From Sindora glabra (taxonomy: Eukaryota; Streptophyta; Magnoliopsida; Fabales; Fabaceae): a stretch of DNA of 64,000 nt. Each line of letters begins with the position of its first letter. Position 1 is the stretch's first letter. Under the pieces are notes generated by a model, which was not told the origin of the DNA, searched no databases, and saw only the letters and a program-made list of their open reading frames with translations. Shown one piece after another: positions 38,016 through 48,942 of this stretch. The stretch is from assembly GCA_020226215.1 (NCBI GenBank), contig CM035227.1, positions 26,601,866 to 26,665,865 of the forward strand, read 5' to 3'. Position numbers and translations under genes: made by a program.

Positions 38016-40689
38016 TTGTATATGTCTAAAGCTACCAGTGAAACAAAGTTGGTGCAGTCATTTTACTCATAGGAAGTTCATGGTAAAAAATTCATGCCAA
38101 GGGATGACAAAAGATAATGAAATAATCAAATTTTAAATGTCGTTCATCTAAATGGGAGGGGGAAGGAGATAAACAAAATAGACAGAGCTTACAGCAACTT
38201 ACGGGTATCTTGCATCTCCAACTTTTCCAGTATACTGAACTTGCTGCCGAGTTCTTCTCAACTCTGCAATAGTCTGTAGTGGATTTGTTCGCCCAAGATT
38301 AGCTACCACACCAGATATTCTTTCTGTTCTTTTATAAGCATGGGCCCATGCTCCTGTTGAAAATGCTCTTTGAAGACCATTAGTGATAATGGAAGCATCA
38401 AGATAGTGTTCAATTGGGCGCACAGCACGATCTCCATAAAGGTCTCTCTGCAAAACCTTAGACATGCGCTTCCGAAGATGTGCAATATGTGTTCTGAGCT
38501 CTCGCTCAAGTAACTCACCAGCCAATTCTAGCCTCTTGTTTCTAAAATCATCTCTGTTGTCAATTCTCCTGCGACCAGTATGGGCCAGTAAAAGGCACTT
38601 CACCATATATGCAAGGAAGCGAGCCTTTCTCTTCAAGCCTCCGATGCTAGGAAACACATACATGCTAAGGCAATCTTCAATAAATTCTGTAGGTGGAAAC
38701 CTGCTGCCTTTCACTAGCTTATCTATTTCATTAAGTGCATTCTTCCCTTGACGGAAGCCTTCAAATCTATCATCCGCATCACGTATAGATGCGAATAGAA
38801 TATTTAGAACACTGACATCATCATTGTTGTAATCAATGAGATCAATTATCTCCCGGTCTGATGAGACACCAAGAGCGAAAAACAATATCCATACAGGAAT
38901 CTCAACTGACAAAAAGTAAACAGTAAGGACCTTATCCCCGCCTTTAAATTCTTCACTTCTGGGATTCCCTGAAAGCTTGATAATTAACCTGTGTCCTCTT
39001 TACCAGTGACTTGTAGGCAATTGTCAAACATGGATTATTGATAATCCAAAGCCTCTTTAAAGAGATATGCTCTTGTGCAACGAAAGTCTGCATAAATGTG
39101 TATATATATAACATAAATTTACACAAGTCAAGACAGAATAAAAGAACACAACAAAAGAACAAAAGTTTCAACTGCAAGGACAATTAAAAGAAACTTGGCA
39201 ACAAAATTTTTCTGATAATATGTATTTTATTATATGTGCATATAGAGAAAGGAGTGTCAAATACCACCCCCCTGACAGTGGGGTCTCAGCTCCCGCACAG
39301 GAGCTCAATGTGGTTCATAAACCTGGTTTATCCCCCAAAACCAACTAATAGTTATGGTGTCAGTCTCTCAAAACAAATCCTAATTACAAACATTACCATG
39401 TGTGTATCAACAAAGGGTTAAAGGAAGTCTTCCTGTATTATGTATGTTTCATAAGGTAATTGTTATTAATTGAAATAATTTAAACTTCCTCGGACCATCT
39501 CAAATGATCAATTTGATGGTTCTTTAAATGGTATATACACTGCATGTGAGAAGAGTCTAAAGTTATACATAATTTACTATCCGAAATTATCTCTTCATCA
39601 TAGCAGAAAACCTAACTAAAAGAAGCAACTGCGTCCACAAATTATCTCTTCAACATAGCAGAAACCTCTAAGTAAAAGAAATAACTGCATAAATAATCAG
39701 AACTAACCTTCTCTGCGCCCTTAATTAGAAAATAGCCTCCAAGATCAAAATCACAATCACCTTTTTCTGCTCCCTTCATCCAGCATAGATCAGACTTCAC
39801 CATTACAGGCAGTCTCCCTATGATGATTTCCCTGCCATCTTCCTTGATAATCTCTTTATCCAGATACTCTTCCTTGCCAGTCTTAAATTTATCGCTTCTA
39901 ACCTTCTTTATCGTATATACCTAAAAATTGACACAGATGCACATGGTACAAGCAAATTAGTTCACAAAATGTTTATCATGAAAAACATTGAAAACGCTGT
40001 TTCTTTGTGTTTTATGGATAAGTAGGTATGCAAAGCCAGTCCTACTACAAGTGATAGAAACACATGACAAGCATCAACCAAATTATCAACGACTGAAAAG
40101 ACAAAAAAAGGACACACACACACACAAACACAAAACATTAAACAGGGTAATCTATTCTGACAAGAACATCAATTTGCAATCTAATGCAATACACATGAAA
40201 AATGTGCTCTCCCACAAGAGAAGCTACTCTTACCTGAACATGCACATCGACTTTCATTTTAGCTGAGTAGGTCATCCTCTGCAGGCGAGCATGCCTGGGA
40301 AGCATTTTGAACTCCGTCAAATTTCCTTCACCACCCCAGAATTTGGGTTGATCAAGGGTGACCTTCCCAAATTTCACTGACGCATATCGCCAATCACCCT
40401 CTCCCTTCTTCGAGGGATCATACCCAGGCTCAACGGTCAAATCACCAAAAGAATCAAACACATTCTGCAGCCCACTGTGGATAAACTCATTATAAGAGTT
40501 TATTTGGTGACTGATTAGCCCGTACTCATTGAAGAACAACATGGAGGCTTTCTTACAGAAATTGTTGACAGTTTCTTCCCCCAACTCCCGAATGCTTGAC
40601 AAGTCGGGTTCTTCGTCCATATCAACGTCATTGTCATATGAATGCTTGCTACTCTTACTAAGGTCAATCCCTTTACCCACCGCTCCCAT

Positions 40690-42707
40690 ATTAAAATAGA
40701 TAGAACAAAGAGAAGCTAACCTAATAGCACCTCAATCCGAAGACTTTTTCGAGGTTGAAAAATCTGAAAAATTCACTATTCTAAGCTAAACAATGATTAA
40801 TGCAAAAATGATGATCGATCACTTGGGACTCAGACGCAGCGAAAATATGAAAGGGCTCTTTTTCGCTTGGACGATTCCGCGATTTCTAGGGTTTCCTCAG
40901 TCTCTTGTACAATGAGCGGTACATTTACGAGACAACGAAACACTGCAAGAGCATGAATACTGGAAAGCCACTGTGAGACGCACACTGACACTGTGGAGTC
41001 AAACTAACTTCAGGTTTTGGGTTTTGCTTTAAGGAATTGACAAATTAGGACTTGCTGGATTTTTGTGTGTTATGGTTTGTGATGAAAATTTGCACAGGTT
41101 TTATGGGTATTAATGGTAAACCGGAATGCATTGCTCGGCTCAGGTGCTCCCTCTAGTGAGGGTCTGTTTGGATTCGGGAGAAATAAGGGAATATGAGAAT
41201 GGAGACAAAGGAATGGGAAAAGAACGAATAAAAGAGAGAAATTTTTATTTTTCACTTGCATTTGGTTAAAATAAATTTCGGGAGAAGTAAAATAAAAAGG
41301 ATGTTGTTTTTCTTTCTTTAGTTGAATGGAAAAGTAAGAAAAAAATTGATAAATTAAAATGATATTAATACTTTCAATGTTGTTTTAAAACTTAATCAAT
41401 TTAAAATTTTTACCAAATTTAAGCTACGAATCCAAATTAATGATTTAAACAGTGTCCAATATCAATCTATTACTTTATGCCTACAAATAATGATGAACAC
41501 TTTTTAATAAAAAAAATCATATCAGATAAACAAATTTGGTAAATGCTATAATATTGGTAACCATCATGTAATAGGTATTATTAAGAATAATTATTGGTTA
41601 TAATTAAATCAATAAAATAATTCGCACAAATTTAGTAAAATTGTTAAATTGATAGAATAAATTATGGTTGTTATTAAGAATTAAGAATAAGTAATATTTA
41701 TTATTAAAATCAATAAAATAATTATTAAAACTATAAAATTTGTTATTAAAAGTATTAAATTTGATAGAATAAGTGATATTTATTATAAAAGATAAGTAAT
41801 AATTATTATTATTTTTCTGTGAGTGACAAAGCTATAATTTGTCGATTGACATCTAGACCGTATTCATAAAAACTATTTTTCGTAATGGTGTGAGTGGGAC
41901 CACTTACGTGCTTTCGTTTAACTTACCATTGGGTGTTTTATTGGTAGATAATTCTTTTGTGACAATATCATGGGGACGACCTTTTCTTGCATTCTCTGTT
42001 GATTTACGCTGTTCTATTTGATTTGAAGCGCCAGTAAAATTCACAAGTTTAGGCACTTAAAAACAGTGCCGCAAAATGTCATTTCGATGCGACAAACCTC
42101 TGTCCCAACTTTATTTATGAAATTATGATAAATTTTCTATTTTAATATTATCATATCATGTGGCTAAGAATATATTAATAAAATTAGAAATATATCGTAA
42201 TTATGCCTAACAACATGCTAAGAGTTACCATCTTTTAATATATAGGTTAACGTTGAAATTCTGATTATCCAAACCATAATTTGCACATATTCTTTCTATC
42301 TTTTCACGCCATTATCTTATCTAGAGGCTTAGTTTTTTTTTTTTTCTTATGTCATTTTTGTATCTTCTCTGCGGAGCTGACATTTGTACTAAGAAATTTT
42401 TTCTGCACCATTTTTAAAAGCCAAATAAAACCGAATTAATTCATATGCTTGAAACCCTTTCCCTAAATACATCAAGGTAACGCCATGCTTATATTCTTTT
42501 ATTCTTTGAATCTTCATCAAGTGCTAAAATATAGTGAGAATAATAACATAAACTTTAAACTTCATCTAATACATACAATGGCGTTCTAGGAAAAAAGAAG
42601 AAGAAGAAATAAAGTAATATATGAAGATCAAAGGAGCACAAACAGAAACTGCAGATTTTGAAGGAGACGATGAAGGAAATGAGGAAAATAGTCGAGCTTA
42701 TTTGGAT
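40690..42707. other. NRPD2 upstream region and AT-rich intergenic DNA
   Basis: Bases 40690-41040 form the likely NRPD2 promoter and leader. From about 41160 a sequence beginning GGTCTGTTTGGATTC looks like one end of a MITE, and AT-rich DNA with repeated TTATTAAGAATAA-type motifs follows to 41820. No gene recognised. Confidence 0.4.
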
Positions 42708-42710
42708 CAT

Positions 42711-43614
42711 GCAAAAGCAAAAGTCGAGAGTAGGGAGGCAAAAATGTTATGGTTCTAAGTTCTCTCTCAATTCTTCTCATATTAAGAGAAAATAAAAAAA
42801 ATAGTGGGTTTATTTAAAATTTCTTCTCAAAATTTTTGCTCTCTCATTTTCTTTTATCTAAATAAAAAAATTATATTTTCTTTCTCATTTTCTTCTTTCT
42901 AAGAGAGTGGGTGAGGGTTGACTCTAGTTAAATATATTCATGGAGTAAAGGATAGAAAGATGAATAAGCCCTTATATTTCCCTTCCATATTGCAATTTCC
43001 TTTTTTAATCTTTCTTACAATATTTACCTTTCAATTTTCGTATTATTGACCATAACAAAATCTTCTTGAAAATCAATAAATAATAATTAAGTATGTCAAT
43101 TCGTGTTCACATATCTGATTAAATAATGATAACAATTAAAACAAGTTTAACACAAACTCGATGCAAAAGCAAAAGTTGAGAGTAGGTTGGCAAAAATGTT
43201 ATGGTTCTAAGTTCTCTCTTAGATTCTTCTCATATTAAGAGAAAATAAAAAAAAGTAGTGGATTCATTATTTTTCTCAAATTTTCTCTCTCCCATTTTCT
43301 TCTTTTATCTAAATAAAAAAATTATAATTTCTTTCCCATTTTCTTCTTTCTAAGAGAGTGGGTGAGGGTTGATTGCCAGTGAATACATTCATGGAGCAAA
43401 GGATAGAAAGATGAATATGTCCTTATATTTCCCTTCATATTGCAGTTTCTTTTTTTTAATCTTTCTTAAAACATTTACCTTTCAATTTTGTATCGTTGAC
43501 CATGAGAAAATCTTTTTACAACCAATAAATAATAATTAAGTATGTCAATTCGAATTCACGTATGAAGTTAAATACTAGTAACAATTTGAATAAATTTAGC
43601 ACAAATTTGATCTA
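42711..43614. repeat. Tandem duplication with 452 bp period
   Basis: Copy 1 starts at 42711 (GCAAAAGCAAAAGTCGAGAG) and copy 2 at 43163 (GCAAAAGCAAAAGTTGAGAG). The copies align through AAAATGTTATGGTTCTAAGT, GAGAGTGGGTGAGGGTTGA, GGATAGAAAGATGAATA and AATAATTAAGTATGTCAATT. They differ by scattered substitutions and short indels. The unit is non-coding. Confidence 0.88.
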
Positions 43615-44696
43615 ATTAATAATTATTTGTATTAAGTTAATTTATTTATTAAATATGTTAAAGTAAATTAATTCATATAATCCATTTAATAATTTTAATT
43701 AATAGAATTTATTTTATAAATATATTTGTCAAATTTAATTACCTAATATTTATTAGTAAAAATATTTTTAATCACTAATTAAATGTTTTATTCAAATTTT
43801 ATTGTCATTTTATTATTTTATTATAACATAAAGTTTACATTTTTATTATATATAATTATCTATAATTTTGTTATTAGTTATTTTTCAAATAATATTTAAA
43901 AATTTTTGATATAAACTCTAAAATGGATTGATATGCCAACTTACTTAATTTTGAATTAATCCTACTCTAACCTATTTATTATCTATATTATATGGGTTAA
44001 CTCATTTACAACTCAAATCTATATATATTCAATCCAAACTATTGTAAAGTATCTCATATTTATATTCAGTTATTTCATCGTTTCGAAAATTATAACTTTT
44101 AATTAAATGTATTTTGGAAAATATGTAGAAATATGCACATAGCTTCATTTAAATCTGTCATGCGATTTTTCAAAAAGCAATAACAGTATTTCCATATTCT
44201 CAATTTTATTGTTCAAATGGAAATATTTAATTTGGCAACCGGTTGAAATGGAAATTTACTTTCAACAATGCATTTTTCTATGTATTGCATGCATTATTCT
44301 ACTTCTGCTATTAATTTTTATTATTAATCTGAATCACTCTTTAAGATAACATATGACAAAAAAAAAATCATCTAAATCAAAGAGTTTAATGTCAACGAAC
44401 TGTAAAGTGAAAAGTATTATAGGCCAAAAAATTAGTTTAGTGTTTGATGTGATCAGCAGCCTACAAATCTTTATATATATATATATATATATATATTCAA
44501 AGTTGTTGAGCTTGCTACAACCTAAGGGAATCCGATCCGTGGCACTAGAGGAACTCTCCTCACATTTCAGTTTTCCTTCTTTTAATTCTTCCATTTTCTA
44601 TTTAATTATGGAGTGCAATATCCATAAATGAAAAATTGGTATTGAAACCTACCGTATGATTAGCTGGTCTTGTCTCCCAAGAAATAAAATTACATT

Positions 44697-44977
44697 AGGC
44701 TCTGTTTATTTTATTGTGAAATATTTTTTACAAAATATAGTTATAAAATGTTAAAATAAGAGAAAATTTTTTACTTATTTAATGTTACATATAAAGAATT
44801 TAGAAAAAAGCAACTTCTCTCATTTCAAAAACAGAATTTGCTTTCCTCCATTTTTAAGCTTTTAGATATCATGTTTTTTAGTCAATAATGCAAATAACAC
44901 ATCATCCCTTTATTAATATATATATATATATGATATTTTCTTATAAAAATTACTTTCTCATGAAAAAAACAAAGCTC
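44697..44977. mobile_element. MITE, family A
   Basis: It begins GGCTCTGTTTATTTTATTG and ends AAAAAAACAAAGCTC, an imperfect terminal inverted repeat. A related element lies at 62908-63196, and a weaker copy at 15680-15955. It abuts the MITE B copy that starts at about 44986. Confidence 0.6.
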
Positions 44978-44985
44978 AATATCTA

Positions 44986-45179
44986 AGCTCCGTTTTACAT
45001 AAATAACTGATAAATTAGTTAAAGTATTTCATAAAATTAGTTATTAAGTTAATTGAAATTACAAAATGACATAAAAGGATACATTAATAAAAATAAATAT
45101 ATAATTAAAATAATTTATATTTATTTAAAAATTAAATTATATCAATACAATTAAGAAGTTCAAAATAAAAATATAATAT
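44986..45179. mobile_element. MITE family B, left part (interrupted by a solo LTR)
   Basis: It begins GCTCCGTTTTACATAAATAACTG and is homologous to the reverse complement of the right part of 62129-62721. It stops at the AATAT target site of the solo LTR and resumes at 47944. Confidence 0.7.
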
Positions 45180-45561
45180 TGTTGATACCCAATTTTATCC
45201 AAATAATGATATACTAAAATAAAAAATTTAAAAATAATAAAAATAATAAATAAAAATTTTAAAAAATAAAAAAATTTACTAGATGAGAACTTGCCAATAC
45301 TTTTCTTATATTCACTCATTAACCTTACCACACTTACCTCGTAATATGGCATAAATCCTGCTTGTGAGAAGCTTATTTGCTCATTTGCTCATCTGCTTAT
45401 TTGTTTATTCAAAATGAAATCCCTATTATTGAATTTAGTGAACATTATGCTAGCTACCCATGTGACCTGTTCTACATTCCAATTGGCTTTCCTTGACTTC
45501 CTTTACTAACTAAGCAAAATAGTTTATACATCTTCTCAACTGTATAATGCTGTCCATCATG

Positions 45562-45822
45562 TATAAAAAGGAAGGGATAAAGAGAAGAATGAGATACAGA
45601 GAGTAAGAAAAAAAAGAAAGGAGATAGAAAGAGGAGAAGGGAGTAATTCGAAAGAGGAAGTGAGTTATTCAAGCAAGAGAAACATTTTATTAAGAGAGGA
45701 AAAATACTTGCAGAAGGGAAGGAAGTTAAAAAAATTTCTAAGAAAAAAAAGGAAGAAAGATAACTTTTTTTAGAAAAAAGAAAGAAAGAAGATGGCAGAA
45801 AGATAAAAAAGAAGAAAAATAA

Positions 45823-45856
<34 letters not shown>

Positions 45857-45955
45857 AGAAGAAGAAGAAGACGAAGAGGAGAAGAGGAAGAGTTTGCGGA
45901 GTGAATAAGAGGAAGAAAATATAAAAAAAAGAGAGAATAATAGAGAAAGAGAAGA
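45562..45955. repeat. Polypurine tract with (GAA)n core, inside the solo LTR
   Basis: Nearly 400 bp in which the plus strand is almost wholly A and G, including an uninterrupted GAA run at roughly 45825-45870. It follows directly on the TATA-like motif of the LTR. Confidence 0.9.
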
Positions 45956-46982
45956 TTTTTTTTAAATATATATATATTATTTGTTTTATCCCATCCCCTT
46001 TCTACTTTTCTTTTTCTTATTTATTTTATTTGTATATTTTTTAATATTTTGTTATTTAAATAAATAAAATATAAATTATAAAAAATTAAAAAAATTAAAA
46101 ATGGGGGAACGATGTCCCCCTTTTCTTCTTAAGTAATAGGTGGGAAAATATACTGACCATCCCATCTTAATTTTTACTTTTTTATTTGTTCTTTCTAATT
46201 TTGTTTTAAAATTAATTAATTAATATTTATTTAATATATGATATTAAAAGTATTTTTGTGCAATTCTTATGATGGAATAAAATAAAATAATTTAGAAGTT
46301 TAAACTATTTAATATTTTTAAGGTGAGAGATATTTTAAAATTAAATTAAGTGAGTCGATTAAATTAAAAAAATTTCAATATTATTGTACATTAAAAATTA
46401 TTTTATCATGTGCACTTATAATTTTCATATTGTTATTTAAAAATATAATTTATACATTTTGTGATGGTGGAATAATATTAAAATTAATTATAAGTGTAAT
46501 AAATATGATTTTAATTTTATGAATAATTTTTATTCAGATTTGACTATGAATTTGAGAAAATTTAATATTTCAAAAATTATAAAAATAATATTAAATTGTG
46601 ATTTCAATTTTCTTAAGCAATTACGTATTCAAATTTAATCATGAAGTTAACAAATTTGATACTTTAAAATTATAGAATAATATTAAAATTATAATTTCAA
46701 TTCTTCTAAATTTTTATTTCAAATTTGACTATGAAGTTAGATAAATTTAATTATTTAAAAATAATTATTGATATAATAATTTTAATTAAATAAATAAAAT
46801 TACTTAAAAAAATCCTTTGTTACCTTAAAAAATTATATTATAATTATTTTATTAAAAAAATTTCAAGATAATAATAAAAAAATATTTATAAAAGATAAAT
46901 TAATAATAATTATTTATAAATAATAAAATTAAATTTTTAAAAATATTTCAAGAAAATAATAAAACAATAATCTTTCAAAAAT

Positions 46983-47410
46983 AATAAAACTTGTACTTAT
47001 AACGTATCAAAATTAAGTAATCCGATTGCAGGTATGATCATGATAATATTTAATATTATTAAAATATTTTATTTTATTTAAATCCTGTCATGAAATTGAA
47101 AGGATTTTAACAAGTAAATCGACAAATTATTTAGAAATATTTTAAAAATATAAAATATAAAAATCTTTTAAAAATAATAAAATTTGTGCTTATAACGTAT
47201 TAAAATTAAATAATCCAATTGCATATGTGATCATAATAAGACTTAACATTATTGAGATATTTTATTTTGTTTAAATCTTATCATGAAATTAAAATGTTTG
47301 ACAATCGCATCAATAAATCATTTAAAATTTTTTAAAAATAAATAAATAATTTTTTTTAAAAATAATAAAATTTATGTCTATGATGTAATAATTTAAGTAA
47401 TCGATTGTAG
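46983..47410. repeat. About 190 bp tandem repeat inside the solo LTR
   Basis: Blocks beginning AATAAAACTTGTACTTATAAC (46983), AATAAAATTTGTGCTTATAAC (47176) and AATAAAATTTATGTCTATGA (47364) recur at intervals of 193 and 188 bp. The first two also share the following GATCAT...TATTTTATTTTNTTTAAATC segment; the third is partial. Confidence 0.75.
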
Positions 47411-47629
47411 GTGTGATACAGATTTGGATAACTAAACCAATAAAAAATAATTAAAATTAAAATTACATTTTAAAAAAAACACACATGTAATACAATAAGA
47501 ATCATTATAATTTAATTTATAAGATAAAATTAGAATAAACAGACAACCGTTTATTAAGCGGATGTTATAAGGTGCTAACACCTTCCCTACACATAACCTA
47601 CTCCCGAATCTGAATTCTAAGTATGCAAA

Positions 47630-47945
47630 CTATTTTCGATATTTCAATCATATCATAAAAAATTGATTAGTGGCCATTTCATCTTCTTTTCATTCACATA
47701 TATACAATCATGTTTCTGAAAGGTGCAAAATCTACTCGCCTTCCTCAAATTCCGCTACAGGAGGTGTGAAATCTAAATTTTGAGAATGTAAATAATTTTT
47801 GGTATTTTAATCACACCATAAAAAATTGATTGGTGGCAATTTCATCTTCTTTTCATTCACATATATACAATCACGTTTTCAAGGAGGCGCGATACGTACT
47901 CGCTTCCCTCGAATTCCACTATAAGGCATATCGCAACAAATATTT
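47630..47945. repeat. 163 bp duplicated block at the LTR end
   Basis: CATAAAAAATTGATTAGTGGC at 47654 and CATAAAAAATTGATTGGTGGC at 47817 are offset by 163 bp. Each is followed by ATTTCATCTTCTTTTCATTC, ATATATACAATCA and a GC-richer segment with CTCGC and AATTCC. The second copy ends at the LTR terminus. Confidence 0.85.
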
Positions 47946-48063
47946 AATATTTAATTAATTATATTTTATAAACTTATATATTTAATTACTTACATGATTT
48001 TTATCTTATTATTTATTATAAAATTATAATTACTTAAAATATAATTAATCATATTTTATGATA

Positions 48064-48096
<33 letters not shown>

Positions 48097-48355
48097 CTTA
48101 TAATTTAAAATTAGAATATAATTATATTAAAATTAAATTAATAATATTTAAAAAAATTAGATTTATATTACAAAGAGTATGAGTTATAAATTAATAAAAG
48201 AATAAGAATAAATTTGAAAAAAATTTAAAAAAATAATAATTTATAAGTCAAAAATTATTTTTGTTAATAAATTAGTACAAAAAACAAATTTACAAACTAT
48301 CTTATATCTTATTGACTAAGTCAATAAAATATAAGTTAATTTATTTATCGTGCAA
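47944..48355. mobile_element. MITE family B, right part
   Basis: It continues the element broken at 45179: TTAATTAATTATATTTTATAA, TTATTATTTATTATAAAATTATAATTACTTAAAATA and TATCTTATTGACTAAGTCAATAA all have counterparts in the reverse complement of 62129-62721. It ends near GTGCAAAATATAGCC. It contains a (TA)n run at about 48074-48095. Confidence 0.68.
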
Positions 48356-48942
48356 AATATAGCCCTAATCTTGATTATTTCTTTGTCAACAAATTTCACT
48401 CCTTCGTGTTGTAGGCTTAGATGAAGAAATAATTGCAGCTATGATTTACAAGAATGAAGAACCAACAAATTTAATCCTTTATTTCCCACTTCTTGGCCTA
48501 TTGTTGTAATTGTTGATATAAACATTTCCTTTAAACACTACACATATGACCTGCAAAGCTGTACAGACTTGCCTCGTCTCAACTACTTAACAAAGATACT
48601 CTTGACTGCATTGATATTTAAATCTACATCCACACAAACATCCGACCCTCATATATACACCTCTCAACAACTCCTCTATAAATAGGTAATTAGTATTCCA
48701 TATTAATCTACAACACGACCCATTGTATATTGGATCTCCTCACTAGGGACCAATGACTTGGAAATTTTATTAGTTGTTATAGTCTAAGCTACATGTACTT
48801 ATTTTATGAGCAGAACATTTGCGTTTAAATTCAGAAGCAAATGGCAATAAAAGCAAATCATGAAAAGTTTGATATTTTGAACAAAAGAATAACATTCCTC
48901 TATTCGTATAATTAATTAGATTAGATTGGAATGGCTTCAAAT
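48356..48942. other. 3' flank of the chorismate mutase gene
   Basis: The minus-strand 3' untranslated region of the chorismate mutase gene lies at its right end. The rest shows no gene or repeat that I can identify. Confidence 0.4.

Larger units (their letters stand above)
34123..40689 (-). pseudogene. NRPD2: RNA polymerase IV/V second-largest subunit, with one apparent frameshift
   Basis: Minus-strand exons: 40689-40234, 39920-39708, 39087-38203, 37011-36720, 36349-35408, 35183-34912 and 34609-34123. They total 1181 aa if one surplus base in exon 3 (38994-38996) is ignored, matching the family length of about 1170. Seen in order: an acidic N-terminus, LPVMVKSDLCWMKGA, FALGVSS, YLDASIITNGLQRAFSTGAW, STPDGENCGLVKN, GYNQEDSLVMNRAS, GDKFSSMHGQKG near residue 936, NPHAFPSRQTPGQLLE near 972, and a C-terminal CxxC...CxxC zinc site (about C1117, C1120, C1142, C1145). 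MHGQKG and SRQTPGQLLE are Pol IV/V-type variants of Pol II motifs. The subunit is shared by Pol IV and Pol V in RNA-directed DNA methylation. As written, translation stops at TGA 38953-38955 after about 267 residues. This may be a sequence error; if so the gene is intact. Confidence 0.88.
45175..47943. mobile_element. Solo LTR, 2.76 kb, probably Ty3/gypsy
   Basis: The LTR runs 45180-47938. It starts TGTTGATACCCAATTTT and ends CGCAACA (TGTTG...CAACA termini) and is flanked by perfect 5 bp target duplications AATAT (45175-45179 and 47939-47943). No internal retrotransposon sequence or second LTR is present, so it is a solo LTR left by recombination. It holds a TATA-like TATAAAAAGG (45562), a long purine tract, a roughly 190 bp tandem repeat and a 163 bp duplicated block. 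The long LTR and the segment ACACCTTCCCTAC...CTCCCGAAT near 47578 remind me of long-LTR gypsy families; the superfamily is not proven. Orientation is unknown. Confidence 0.88.

Noticed and set aside
38970..38989. A 20 nt GTTAAT...TTTCAG stretch that could be read as an intron explaining the NRPD2 frame break
   Set aside because: It is far below the minimum plant intron size, and the bases in question encode conserved subunit sequence in the shifted frame. A one-base surplus explains the data better.
45472..45672. Minus-strand frame rich in Phe, Leu and Ser
   Set aside because: It is a translation of the complementary strand of the LTR purine tract; composition alone explains it.
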